From Acidobacteriota bacterium (GTDB taxonomy: Bacteria; Acidobacteriota; Terriglobia; Terriglobales; Acidobacteriaceae), in the NCBI GenBank assembly GCA_021846065.1, contig JAJZCP010000065.1:1-7518 (forward strand): 7,518 nt of DNA. The letters are read 5' to 3'. The position numbers were made by a program, and so were the translations under genes. Below, one piece after another: positions 1 through 6,400 of this stretch. The notes beneath the pieces are model-generated. The model ran no database searches, was not told the DNA's origin, and was given only the letters and a program-made list of their open reading frames with translations. Position 1 is the first letter of the stretch; the number at the start of each line of letters is the position of its first letter.

Positions 1-2
1 GG

Positions 3-9
3 TCACCTC
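3..9 (-). promoter_or_regulatory. Strong ribosome binding site for a gene beyond the left edge
   Basis: Read on the minus strand the bases are GAGGTGA, a seven-base match to the 3' end of 16S rRNA (consensus GGAGGTGA). A start codon at the usual 5-9 base spacing would fall just outside the window. This implies a minus-strand gene following ribF, either in the same transcript or with its own promoter in 10-170. The match is seen directly; the gene is inferred. Confidence 0.45.
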
Positions 10-98
10 AAACACTATCAGGGTCGGGGCGGCGGCTCAACCTGGGCAGGCAAACCGACCCCAAACGTTGGGCACACTCTCTTAGACAACGGAGGTCC

Positions 99-112
99 CG
101 GGAAAGTTCCCG
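99..112. repeat. Small inverted repeat after ribF
   Basis: The bases CGGGAA and TTCCCG flank a two-base centre. As RNA it would more likely fold as a five-pair stem with an AAGT (or ACTT) tetraloop. It sits about 60 bases past the ribF stop on the minus strand. It lacks a following T tract, so it is not a typical rho-independent terminator; it could be an mRNA-stabilising hairpin or chance in GC-rich DNA. Confidence 0.25.
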
Positions 113-170
113 TTGGCAGTTACCGAAGTTTGCCTACCTGGCGGATGCCCTGGTGGCCGCAGCCGCGGAT

Positions 171-1127
171 CTACTCCCCCGGTTGGGCCATTGGCGGCAT
201 TCGGCGGAAATATCGCCGGGCACGGGCCACGTCGCGGCCAATCTGGTCGCGCAGCGCCTCGGGCGAAGGCCATTTCTTCTCGCCGCGCAACCGGTAGAGG
301 AATGCGAGCACCAGCGGCGTAGTTTCATCGAGGGGCACCGGGTGGAAGTCGAGAATGTGCGACTCGACGGCAAAGGATGGATTGGCCAGAGTGGGCCGGT
401 TGCCGACATTTGTAACCGCAGCAAATTGCTCCCGGTCTACCTGCAGGCACGTGATGTACACACCACTGGCCGGAAGCAACTCCGGGTATGGCGCCAGATT
501 GATGGTGGGGACGGTATAACGCGCACCGTAGCCGCGTCCGCGCTCGGGCGTGGATTGGATGGCGAACGGCCGGCCCAGCAGGTGCCGTGCCCGGGTAACA
601 TCGCCGGCAGCGATCGCAGTGCGGGCTGCACTGCTGGAGATGTGTGCGGCGCCGAGCAGCGCCGGCTGATGGACGGACGCCGTGAACCCGAATTCACGGC
701 CCAGCGCGGCCAGGTCATCCACGCCAGCTTCGGCGCCGTTACCAAAGCGGAAGTTTTCGCCCTCCTGCACTTCAAGCGCACCGAGCGCATCCCGCAGTAC
801 GCGGGCGGCGAACTCCCGCGCCGTCCACTGTGACAGAGCCCGATCGAAGGGCAGCACCAGCACCGCGTCCAGGCCTGTCTGCTCCAGCAGTTCCAGCTTC
901 TGTGCAAGCGGCGTAAGGAGACCAAGCCGCACCTCCGGGCGCAGAATCCGCACCGGGTGCGGATCAAACGTGACGGCGATGGCGCGGGCATTCAGCAACC
1001 GGGCGCGGGCAATCACATCTGCGATCACCGCCTGATGGCCCCGGTGTACACCGTCGAAGTTGCCAATGGTGACGACGGACGGCCCAAAATTCGCACGGAT
1101 GGCAGCGAGCGAGCGAAAGATCTGCAT
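171..1127 (-). CDS. ribF: Bifunctional riboflavin kinase / FAD synthetase RibF
   Basis: This cytoplasmic enzyme phosphorylates riboflavin to FMN and then adenylylates FMN to FAD, the last two steps of flavin cofactor synthesis. The 318-residue length is normal for the family. The N-terminal nucleotidyltransferase domain shows GNFDGVHRGH (22-31), FDPHP (54-58), ENFRFG (124-129) and SSSAAR (164-169). The C-terminal kinase domain shows GRPF (185-188), VPTIN (206-210, the PTAN position), GVY (222-224), NVGNRPT (240-246) and a glutamate in ESHILDF (255), the expected catalytic base. The ATG at 1125-1127 lies only 2 bases past the stop of the upstream hydrolase gene. No clear Shine-Dalgarno sequence is visible, so translation is probably coupled. 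Two motifs differ slightly from the best-known versions (SSSAAR for SST-I-R, PTIN for PTAN), but the key residues remain. The assignment is very secure. Confidence 0.96.
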   Translation of the reverse strand: MQIFRSLAAIRANFGPSVVTIGNFDGVHRGHQAVIADVIARARLLNARAIAVTFDPHPVRILRPEVRLGLLTPLAQKLELLEQTGLDAVLVLPFDRALSQWTAREFAARVLRDALGALEVQEGENFRFGNGAEAGVDDLAALGREFGFTASVHQPALLGAAHISSSAARTAIAAGDVTRARHLLGRPFAIQSTPERGRGYGARYTVPTINLAPYPELLPASGVYITCLQVDREQFAAVTNVGNRPTLANPSFAVESHILDFHPVPLDETTPLVLAFLYRLRGEKKWPSPEALRDQIGRDVARARRYFRRMPPMAQPGE

Positions 1128-1129
1128 GG

Positions 1130-1912
1130 CTAGAGTTGAATGGGCAGCCGCAGACCATCGTAGGCGAGCCGGATGTGCGAGGGCAGCTCCCGCTCCACCT
1201 CTTCATGCCCCAGATCATGCGAAAGATGTGTGAACCAGGCGCGCCGCGGCTGAATTTTCTCGACGAAACGGATCGAGCTTTCGAGGTTTGAGTGGCTGGG
1301 GTGAGGGGTGCGGCGCAAGGCGTCCAGGATCAGGACATCCAGCCCCTCCAGCAGCGCAAAGCTGGCTTCCGGAATGTCGCTCATATCGGTCAGATAGGCG
1401 GCATTGCCGAAGCGGAAGCCGGCCGTCGGCAAGGTGCCATGCAGCAGCGGTACGGTCACGAAGTCCACTCCGAACAGATGCGTCCGGTCGCGCAGCGGCT
1501 GCAGGGTAACGCGCGCCTTATGCGGGTATTTGCTGGATTCAGAAAACGTGTATTCAAACACTGAGCCAAGGACGCGCTGCGTCTCCTCATCCGCGTAGAG
1601 CGGCAGTTTCTCCTGATTACCGAAGCTCAGCGGGCGCAGATCGTCCAGGCCAAGGATGTGATCGGCGTGCGAATGCGTGTAGAGCACGGCGTCAATGCGG
1701 GTGATGCGTTCGCGCAGCACCTGCTGGCGGAAATCCGGGCCGGTGTCGACGATGACGCACCGTGGCGCGCCTTCCCCGGCAAACTGCACCCCGATGGAAG
1801 GCCGCGTCCGGTTGTCGCGTGGATCTTCGGAGCGGCAGACCGCACACGCGCAGCCGAGCGTAGGAACGCCCATGGAGGTGCCGCTGCCGAGGACAATCAG
1901 TTCCGCCTGCAT
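1130..1912 (-). CDS. PhnP-like metallo-beta-lactamase-fold hydrolase
   Basis: The 260-residue protein is a predicted soluble zinc- or manganese-dependent phosphodiesterase of the metallo-beta-lactamase fold. It begins with GSGTSMGVPTLGC (9-21) and has the core metal motif THSHADH (79-85), H158, D176 and H229 within THLSHD. Cysteines at 21, 23 and 26 match the extra structural zinc site known from E. coli PhnP, which is completed there by a late histidine; H207 or H229 could serve here. PhnP hydrolyses 5-phosphoribosyl 1,2-cyclic phosphate in phosphonate breakdown, but no phn genes are nearby, so the substrate is open. The family also includes proteins annotated only as MBL-fold hydrolases. 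The start is fixed: an in-frame stop lies at 1931-1933, and ATG at 1910-1912 is the first start codon after it. A weak AAGGA lies 13 bases upstream. The gene ends 2 bases before ribF and follows the DUF1844 gene by 44 bases. Confidence 0.88.
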   Translation of the reverse strand: MQAELIVLGSGTSMGVPTLGCACAVCRSEDPRDNRTRPSIGVQFAGEGAPRCVIVDTGPDFRQQVLRERITRIDAVLYTHSHADHILGLDDLRPLSFGNQEKLPLYADEETQRVLGSVFEYTFSESSKYPHKARVTLQPLRDRTHLFGVDFVTVPLLHGTLPTAGFRFGNAAYLTDMSDIPEASFALLEGLDVLILDALRRTPHPSHSNLESSIRFVEKIQPRRAWFTHLSHDLGHEEVERELPSHIRLAYDGLRLPIQL

Positions 1913-1956
1913 GCCTGCGAAGAGTTCCTTTCAAAAGAGAACGGCGACGGCGACGC

Positions 1957-2568
1957 TCAGCTGCGTTTGGGCTGGGGCTTGCCCTGAGGCGGGTTGGCCG
2001 CCTGGCGGGCGATGGCGTTGGTGATCTCCAGAAACATCATGCGCAACTCAAACAGCGCGCTTTCGAGCAGCCGCTGTTCGTCCGCCGTCAGATTGCCCTT
2101 GGTCTTGTCGCCAAGCACCGCCAGCAGATCGATGGTCTGGCGCGCTCCCATCAGATCGATGCGAGGCTTCTCGCCCGGCTGCGTGCCGGCGCCCAGCGCC
2201 ATCATGGCGGTCATGTACATGGACTGCACCAGGTGCTCAAAGCCTACCGGGCCCATGCGCGCGGCATCCGGGGATTTTTCGCGCAGCATGTTGTCAATCT
2301 GCTCGGTCGTTTCGCGATAGGCGGCGTGCGACTGCTCCGTCTCTGCCTGCGTGGGGCCGGGCGGCAGCTCGTCGCCGGCCGCTTCGGGCACCGCTGATTC
2401 AACCGCCTGCGGCCCTGTGGCCGGTGCAGGGGATGAAGCTGGCGCAGGTTGAGGAGCTGCCGCTGAAGGCTGATCTTTTTCCGGCACGGCGGCCTCACGA
2501 CGGATTTCTCCGTCGGAAGAAATTTTGCGCCGATCGATGAACGTTACCTGCGGTTCTTTTTCCGCCAT
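1957..2568 (-). CDS. DUF1844 domain protein with Pro/Ala-rich linker
   Basis: A 203-residue protein of unknown function. The charged N-terminus (1-30) is followed by a low-complexity stretch rich in Pro, Ala, Gln and Glu (about 33-80), then a helical C-terminal region (about 84-188) matching DUF1844. Recognisable parts are GFEHLVQSMYMTAMMALG (109-126), the IDLMGARQTIDLLAVLGDKT stretch (137-156) and the KGNLTADEQRLLESALFELR stretch (157-176). The tail is basic (PQGKPQPKRS). No signal peptide or clear membrane span is seen, although 113-127 is methionine-rich and hydrophobic. I chose ATG at 2566-2568 because AGGAG sits 4 bases upstream and the domain-free residues of the longer reading frame overlap ygfZ. 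DUF1844 is, from memory, common in Acidobacteriota and related phyla, but no biochemical role is known to me. Its place between ygfZ and the hydrolase gene suggests co-transcription. Confidence 0.85.
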   Translation of the reverse strand: MAEKEPQVTFIDRRKISSDGEIRREAAVPEKDQPSAAAPQPAPASSPAPATGPQAVESAVPEAAGDELPPGPTQAETEQSHAAYRETTEQIDNMLREKSPDAARMGPVGFEHLVQSMYMTAMMALGAGTQPGEKPRIDLMGARQTIDLLAVLGDKTKGNLTADEQRLLESALFELRMMFLEITNAIARQAANPPQGKPQPKRS

Positions 2569-2572
2569 TTCA

Positions 2573-2577
2573 CTCCT
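2573..2577 (-). promoter_or_regulatory. Ribosome binding site deciding the DUF1844 start
   Basis: On the minus strand AGGAG precedes ATG (2566-2568) by 4 bases within agtAGGAGtgaaATG. It supports the 203-residue form over the frame that stays open upstream to 2787, which would run deep into ygfZ. Confidence 0.75.
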
Positions 2578-2602
2578 ACTTTCTGGTTCGTTGGCAATTC
2601 CA

Positions 2603-3742
2603 TCAGTTATGCGCCTGGCAGGTCTCGAAGCCAGGAGAAAACGGCAGCGGGACAGCGCGGACTGTCTGCTCCGCGGCAGACAGCGCGGCGCCAGCTTCCA
2701 GGGCTTCCTTCCGGATGTATCCCAGACCCAGCCATTGTTCCGGTGCGCCGCTCCGCTGCACGCCGGCCACGCTGGTAATCTCTCCAACCGGTTTCCCGCC
2801 GCTGACGACCGGCGCCGGTGCGGACAACGGGCCCTGCAGGCAGAAGCCGGTCAGTGTTCGATGCACGCCGCCCCGGGAGCGGATGCGCTCGACAATCTCC
2901 TGCCCCAGGTAGCATCCCTTGGTAAAGTGGAGGGCCCGCATCTGGTTGGTTTCCTGCGGCAGATCCCGGCCCGCGATATCGATGCCGTATTCAGGAATCC
3001 CGGACAGAATCCGCAGCTGGTTGACCGCTGCTGCGCCACAGGGCTGCATGGCGCCGGTCAGAGCGCGCCAGAGGGCTGCCACCTGTTCGACTGTGACCCA
3101 CAGCTCATATTGCGGTACCAGCGGACCCGTGACGGCCGCCACTACCAGCGGGGCGCCGTTCCACATGGTTTCCAGCAGCGTACCGGGCTGGGCCGGCACA
3201 GGCAACGAAAGCGCCGCGAGATGCTCGGCCGCCTGCGGGCCGGCTACGCCAAGCGCCGTCCACTGCGGCATCGGCTCAATCGCCACCTGATCCATGATGA
3301 TGTAGCGCCGCCACCATGCAGTCAGCGTCTCAAGCTGCGCAACGCCGGTTTCGAGGACGAGTGCCTCGGGCTCGCTGGCCAGCCGGGAAATCGTAACGTC
3401 GCCCTGGATGCGGCCCTGCGCATTCAGCACAAAGGCGTAGCAGCTCTGATTGTCTTCAATCGTCTTGACCGAGTTGGTGACCATGCCGTTCAGCCAGCGC
3501 ACCCGGTCGCGTCCGCTGCAGCGCAAAAAAGCCCGGTCGCCGCGATCGAAGACGCCGGCATGGTCCAGCAGAGCATCCAGCTCCTGCGCCGTACACGCAA
3601 ACTCCGCCACGGTACGAACGCCGCTGTGGGTCACCAGCGCGGGACTGGCCACTGGAGGCAGCGCAGCCGCCAGCGGCGTCAGTGCCGGTTCCGGATGTTG
3701 CGGCTGTCCGATAATCGCTGATGGATTGGGAGTGGGTTCCAT
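2603..3742 (-). CDS. ygfZ: Folate-binding YgfZ/GcvT-fold protein
   Basis: A tetrahydrofolate-binding protein with the glycine-cleavage T-protein fold. YgfZ (IBA57 in mitochondria) supports assembly or repair of certain iron-sulfur enzymes such as the methylthiotransferase MiaB. The diagnostic motif KGCYLGQE is at 275-282 with the conserved cysteine at 277. Supporting stretches are LNGMVTN (84-90), LNAQGRIQGD (106-115) and a C-terminal barrel region ending near LGLGYIR (338-344). With ATG at 3740-3742 the protein has 379 residues; the first 40 are Pro/Ala-rich and probably disordered. A GTG four codons upstream (3752-3754) is an alternative start, and no strong Shine-Dalgarno sequence marks either. 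A minus-strand promoter at 3783-3811 argues against the much longer frame reaching 3970. It is the first gene of the minus-strand operon and precedes the DUF1844 gene by 34 bases. The family is secure; the exact client enzymes are unknown. Confidence 0.93.
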   Translation of the reverse strand: MEPTPNPSAIIGQPQHPEPALTPLAAALPPVASPALVTHSGVRTVAEFACTAQELDALLDHAGVFDRGDRAFLRCSGRDRVRWLNGMVTNSVKTIEDNQSCYAFVLNAQGRIQGDVTISRLASEPEALVLETGVAQLETLTAWWRRYIIMDQVAIEPMPQWTALGVAGPQAAEHLAALSLPVPAQPGTLLETMWNGAPLVVAAVTGPLVPQYELWVTVEQVAALWRALTGAMQPCGAAAVNQLRILSGIPEYGIDIAGRDLPQETNQMRALHFTKGCYLGQEIVERIRSRGGVHRTLTGFCLQGPLSAPAPVVSGGKPVGEITSVAGVQRSGAPEQWLGLGYIRKEALEAGAALSAAEQTVRAVPLPFSPGFETCQAHN

Positions 3743-3782
3743 GGCGGCCTGCACGCCGGAAAACGCCTGACGTACACTCGAA

Positions 3783-3811
3783 ATTATAGGCGCTCCATCC
3801 GCACGACTGAA
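3783..3811 (-). promoter_or_regulatory. Predicted sigma-70 promoter for the ygfZ-ribF operon
   Basis: On the minus strand a perfect TATAAT (-10) lies at 3783-3788, with TTCAGT (3 of 6 matches to TTGACA) at 3806-3811 and a 17-base spacer. The predicted transcript start near 3776 gives an untranslated leader of about 34 bases before the ygfZ ATG at 3742. The -10 is seen directly and is striking in GC-rich DNA; the -35 is weak. Confidence 0.6.
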
Positions 3812-3911
3812 CCGGCGCGCTGTACCAGGGGCAGAGGCATACAGGTTGCGGATGGGAAGAAACGCCGTCAACCGCCGGACGCGCAGCAGCATTCGCGGCC
3901 TGCGGCAGAAC

Positions 3912-5414
3912 ATGCTGAATTGGTGGACGCTGGCGGCAATCGTCAGTCTGCTGGTGCCACTTGGCGTCACCGGGCACGCGCAGACCCAAAGGCCCGCCCC
4001 CGATACGCGTATCAGCCCCGAACAGGCGCAGGCACTCTTTCAGTCGGTCGATTCCATCCTTCAGTTCGACTCCGAAGACACCGGCCTGCCGATTCTGCAT
4101 CCCGTAAAGCGGCGGCTGGTGACACGGGATGAGGTGGCGCAATATTTATCGCAGCAGTTGCGGAAAGACCGCGCCGCCAAACGGCTGGAGCGGGATGCAC
4201 TGATCCTGAAAAAGTTCGGACTGCTGCCGCAGACGTTCGACTTGCAGCCTTTCCTGATCCGGCTGCTGCGCGAGCAGGTAGCCGGCTATTACGACGAGAA
4301 GACGAAGACGGTGAATCTGCTCGACTGGATTCCGCCGGACCAGCAAAAGCCGGTGCTGGCGCATGAACTGACGCACGCGCTGCAGGACCAGCACGTAAAC
4401 CTGGCGAAGTGGGACCGCGACAACGAAGGCTCTATCCCGAAGAATGCCGCGCAGGCGAACAAGCGCATCCGGCAGGATGAACAATCGACTGCCCGCGATG
4501 CGGTGCTCGAAGGGCAGGCGATGGCCGTCTTCGTGGACTATGCGCTACGGCCCAGCGGACGGACCCTGTTGACGCAACCCGGTCTGCTGGAGCACATGGA
4601 CCAGATGCTGGCGGACAACACGGACTCACCCACGCTGGCCAGCGCCCCCGTCATGCTGCGCCGCTCCCTGGAATTTCCCTACACCGACGGGCTTAAGCTG
4701 GTAGCCGCCGTATTGACGGCGAAAGGGCGGGCGGCAGCCTATGCCGGAATGCTGGATGATCCGCCAACATCGTCGTACCAGGTGATGACGCCGGCCGCCT
4801 ACCTCAATCACGCTCCCGTGCCAGTGCTGACGATGCCGGATCTTGCGCCGCTGCTGAAGCAGGCGTATTCCCCCTATGATGTGGGCGCGATGGGTGAGTT
4901 CGACGTGGATGTGCTGGCGGAGGTGTTTGGCGGCAAGACGCTCGCGCGCAAACTGGCGCCGGCCTGGGACGGCGGCTACTACTACGCCGCGCAACAGAAA
5001 AACGCGGCGGGCAATGGGGACATGCACTCGACCAGCTCACTGGCGCTGCTTTATGTCTCCCGGTGGAAGACGGAACGCGCTGCCGCGGAGTTCGCCGGGC
5101 TCTACGCGCGCGAGATTCCGCACCAGTATGCGGATGCTGCGCCGGCTGCGGCCAATACAGCGCAGGGAACGAGCTGGCGGTGGAAGACGTCTGCCGGGCC
5201 GGTCGTGATTGCCCGCACGGGCAAAAAGGTGTTCGTCAGCGAAGGCTTTGACGAGGCGACCGCCGCCAAGTTGCAGGCAATCACGGTGCCGTCCGCGCCG
5301 CCCGTGGTGGACAATAACGGAGCGGCCACCCGTACAGAAAACCGCGCGGCGGACGTCGAGCTGGGACAGCACTTGCGCGCTGACCTGCAAGCCCTGGACC
5401 TCGCGCTATACTAG
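3912..5414 (+). CDS. Exported HELTH-motif zinc metallopeptidase-like protein
   Basis: A 500-residue protein with a signal peptide: a short N-terminus, a hydrophobic core (about 5-20) and a likely cut after GHA (21-23), giving a mature protein that starts QTQRP. No lipobox cysteine is present, so it is probably periplasmic or secreted. The zinc motif HELTH (151-155) sits in AHELTHALQDQH; a glutamate in VLEGQA (E200), 45 residues later, is a good candidate third zinc ligand, as in gluzincin-type peptidases. The rest (about 220-500) is helical-looking and unrecognised, with a GEFDVDVLAEVFGG stretch (328-341) and TSSLALLYVSRWKT (374-387). The frame stays open upstream to ATG 3852 and TTG 3846. 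I chose ATG 3912 because it puts the signal peptide at the very N-terminus; 3852 would add a 20-residue basic extension. Neither start has a strong Shine-Dalgarno sequence. Substrate and exact peptidase family are unknown. Confidence 0.8.
   Translation: MLNWWTLAAIVSLLVPLGVTGHAQTQRPAPDTRISPEQAQALFQSVDSILQFDSEDTGLPILHPVKRRLVTRDEVAQYLSQQLRKDRAAKRLERDALILKKFGLLPQTFDLQPFLIRLLREQVAGYYDEKTKTVNLLDWIPPDQQKPVLAHELTHALQDQHVNLAKWDRDNEGSIPKNAAQANKRIRQDEQSTARDAVLEGQAMAVFVDYALRPSGRTLLTQPGLLEHMDQMLADNTDSPTLASAPVMLRRSLEFPYTDGLKLVAAVLTAKGRAAAYAGMLDDPPTSSYQVMTPAAYLNHAPVPVLTMPDLAPLLKQAYSPYDVGAMGEFDVDVLAEVFGGKTLARKLAPAWDGGYYYAAQQKNAAGNGDMHSTSSLALLYVSRWKTERAAAEFAGLYAREIPHQYADAAPAAANTAQGTSWRWKTSAGPVVIARTGKKVFVSEGFDEATAAKLQAITVPSAPPVVDNNGAATRTENRAADVELGQHLRADLQALDLALY
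5407..5412 (+). promoter_or_regulatory. Possible -10 box ahead of the MTAP gene
   Basis: TATACT (5 of 6 matches to TATAAT) overlaps the stop of the peptidase gene and lies 72 bases before the MTAP start. No good -35 hexamer is present at 16-18 bases upstream and there is no TG extension, so this is weak. If real, it would let MTAP and the following genes be transcribed separately from the peptidase. Confidence 0.3.
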
Positions 5415-5473
5415 GCAATTCGCAACCCTGCACGCATACATAAACCCCGCGCGCTGCATCGCTACGCCGGGCT

Positions 5474-5478
5474 GGAGG
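5474..5478 (+). promoter_or_regulatory. Ribosome binding site deciding the MTAP start
   Basis: GGAGG lies 6 bases before ATG at 5485, the strongest site of its kind for a complete gene in the window. It fixes the MTAP start, which also coincides with the family N-terminus (IGIIGGSGLY), and argues against the open frame that continues upstream to 5209. Confidence 0.85.
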
Positions 5479-5484
5479 AAAACG

Positions 5485-6378
5485 ATGGTTTCTCGCGCAG
5501 AGATTGGCATTATCGGCGGAAGCGGCCTGTACCACATGCCCGGACTCTCGAATACCCGGGAAGAACAGATCAGCACGCCGTTTGGCGATCCGTCAGACTG
5601 GCTCACGTTTGGCGAGCTGCGCGGCCGCAAGGTCGCGTTTCTGGCGCGTCATGGGCGCGGGCACGGCATTCTGCCCTCGGACATCAATTACCGGGCCAAC
5701 ATTTATGCAATGAAGCAGGTCGGCGTCAGCGCCATTCTGTCGATCTCCGCTGTGGGGTCGCTGAAGGAAGGCCATGCACCCGGCACATTTGTGGTACCGG
5801 ATCAGTTTATTGACCGCACCTATGCCCGCCGCAGTACATTCTTCGGACCCGATCTTGTTGCCCACGTTTCCATGGCAGATCCTGTCTGTCCGGAGGTCGG
5901 GAATGCCCTGCTGGCTGCATGCGAAGAACACACAGTACCGGCTTTTCGTGGGGGAACCTATGTCTGCATGGAAGGCCCGCAGTTTTCCACCCGGGCAGAG
6001 TCCAACCTCTACCGCTCCTGGGGTGCGGACGTCATCGGGATGACGAATCTGCAGGAGGCCAAGCTGGCCCGGGAAGCGGAAATTTGCTATGGGACGCTGG
6101 CGATGGTGACCGACTATGACTGCTGGCATTCCGGCCACGGCGCGGTCACGACCGACCAGATTCTGACCGTCCTGAACCAGAACAATGCGCGCGCTTTGAA
6201 AGTGCTGGACGGCGCGGTCGCCGCATTAAAGGCAAATCGTGCCTGCGGCTGCCAGCATGCATTGAAGGATGCGATTCTCACGCGGCCTTCGCTCATCTCC
6301 CTCGCCACGCGGCAAAAGCTGCGCCTGCTTTTGGATCGTTATATTCAGCCGCCCCCATCGTTACTCGAAAAACAGTAG
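5485..6378 (+). CDS. mtnP: S-methyl-5'-thioadenosine phosphorylase (MTAP)
   Basis: This cytoplasmic enzyme splits 5'-methylthioadenosine, the by-product of polyamine synthesis and other SAM-using reactions, with phosphate into adenine and 5-methylthioribose 1-phosphate. The 297-residue protein is a family-2 purine nucleoside phosphorylase: GGSGLY (11-16), TPFGDPS (31-37), RHGRGH (55-60), the SISAVGSL stretch (86-93), EGPQFSTRAES (163-173), GMTN (185-188) and TDYDCWH (209-215). The two aspartates of TDYD (210, 212) are typical of adenine/MTA-specific members; guanosine/inosine phosphorylases carry Asn at the base-binding position. The start has a strong GGAGG. The PfkB kinase gene follows after 22 bases, indicating co-transcription. 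No other methionine-salvage genes (mtnA, mtnB and so on) are visible, so the fate of methylthioribose 1-phosphate cannot be read here. The family is very secure; exact MTA rather than adenosine preference is inferred. Confidence 0.94.
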   Translation: MVSRAEIGIIGGSGLYHMPGLSNTREEQISTPFGDPSDWLTFGELRGRKVAFLARHGRGHGILPSDINYRANIYAMKQVGVSAILSISAVGSLKEGHAPGTFVVPDQFIDRTYARRSTFFGPDLVAHVSMADPVCPEVGNALLAACEEHTVPAFRGGTYVCMEGPQFSTRAESNLYRSWGADVIGMTNLQEAKLAREAEICYGTLAMVTDYDCWHSGHGAVTTDQILTVLNQNNARALKVLDGAVAALKANRACGCQHALKDAILTRPSLISLATRQKLRLLLDRYIQPPPSLLEKQ

Positions 6379-6400
6379 GCCATCAGGAAGCTATTCCCTC

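Larger units (their letters stand above)
1..170. other. Non-coding gap downstream of ribF
   Basis: No convincing gene lies here; the short reading frames crossing it have no recognisable protein and overlap ribF antisense. It holds two small inverted repeats (60-72, arms CCCAA/TTGGG; and 99-112, arms CGGGAA/TTCCCG around two bases). At the left end there is a Shine-Dalgarno-like match on the minus strand. A weak minus-strand promoter could be read as TTGAGC (35-40) and GATAGT (14-19), but the 15-base spacer is shorter than the usual 16-18, so I do not claim it. No U-rich tract follows the hairpin on either strand, so no intrinsic terminator for ribF is evident. Confidence 0.6.

Noticed and set aside
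99..112. Intrinsic terminator after ribF
   Set aside because: The hairpin has no following T tract on either strand, and a strong ribosome site further downstream suggests that transcription may continue.
153..833. A 226-codon open frame on the plus strand
   Set aside because: It is antisense to ribF, which is a secure assignment; the translation has no family features.
2569..2787. Upstream extension of the DUF1844 reading frame
   Set aside because: It overlaps the 3' end of ygfZ by 185 bases, has Arg/Trp-rich composition with no domain, and the AGGAG site marks the internal ATG at 2568.
2525..3721. A 398-codon open frame on the plus strand
   Set aside because: It lies antisense to ygfZ and the DUF1844 start. 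Its translation is rich in Arg, Gln and His with no recognisable motif, as expected for the antisense of a GC-rich gene, whereas the minus strand encodes clear KGCYLGQE.
3743..3970. Upstream extension of the ygfZ reading frame
   Set aside because: It crosses the TATAAT promoter and the start of the divergent peptidase gene, and adds basic sequence foreign to YgfZ N-termini.
5209..5484. Upstream extension of the MTAP reading frame
   Set aside because: It overlaps the peptidase gene in another frame, and MTAP homology begins exactly at the ATG with the GGAGG site.
5415..5484. SAM-type riboswitch in the MTAP leader
   Set aside because: The 70-base gap is too short, and no SAM-riboswitch stem pattern or terminator could be seen.
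6269..6400. Upstream extension of the PfkB kinase reading frame
   Set aside because: It overlaps the MTAP 3' end and has no kinase features; family homology begins at MSILVVG (6401).
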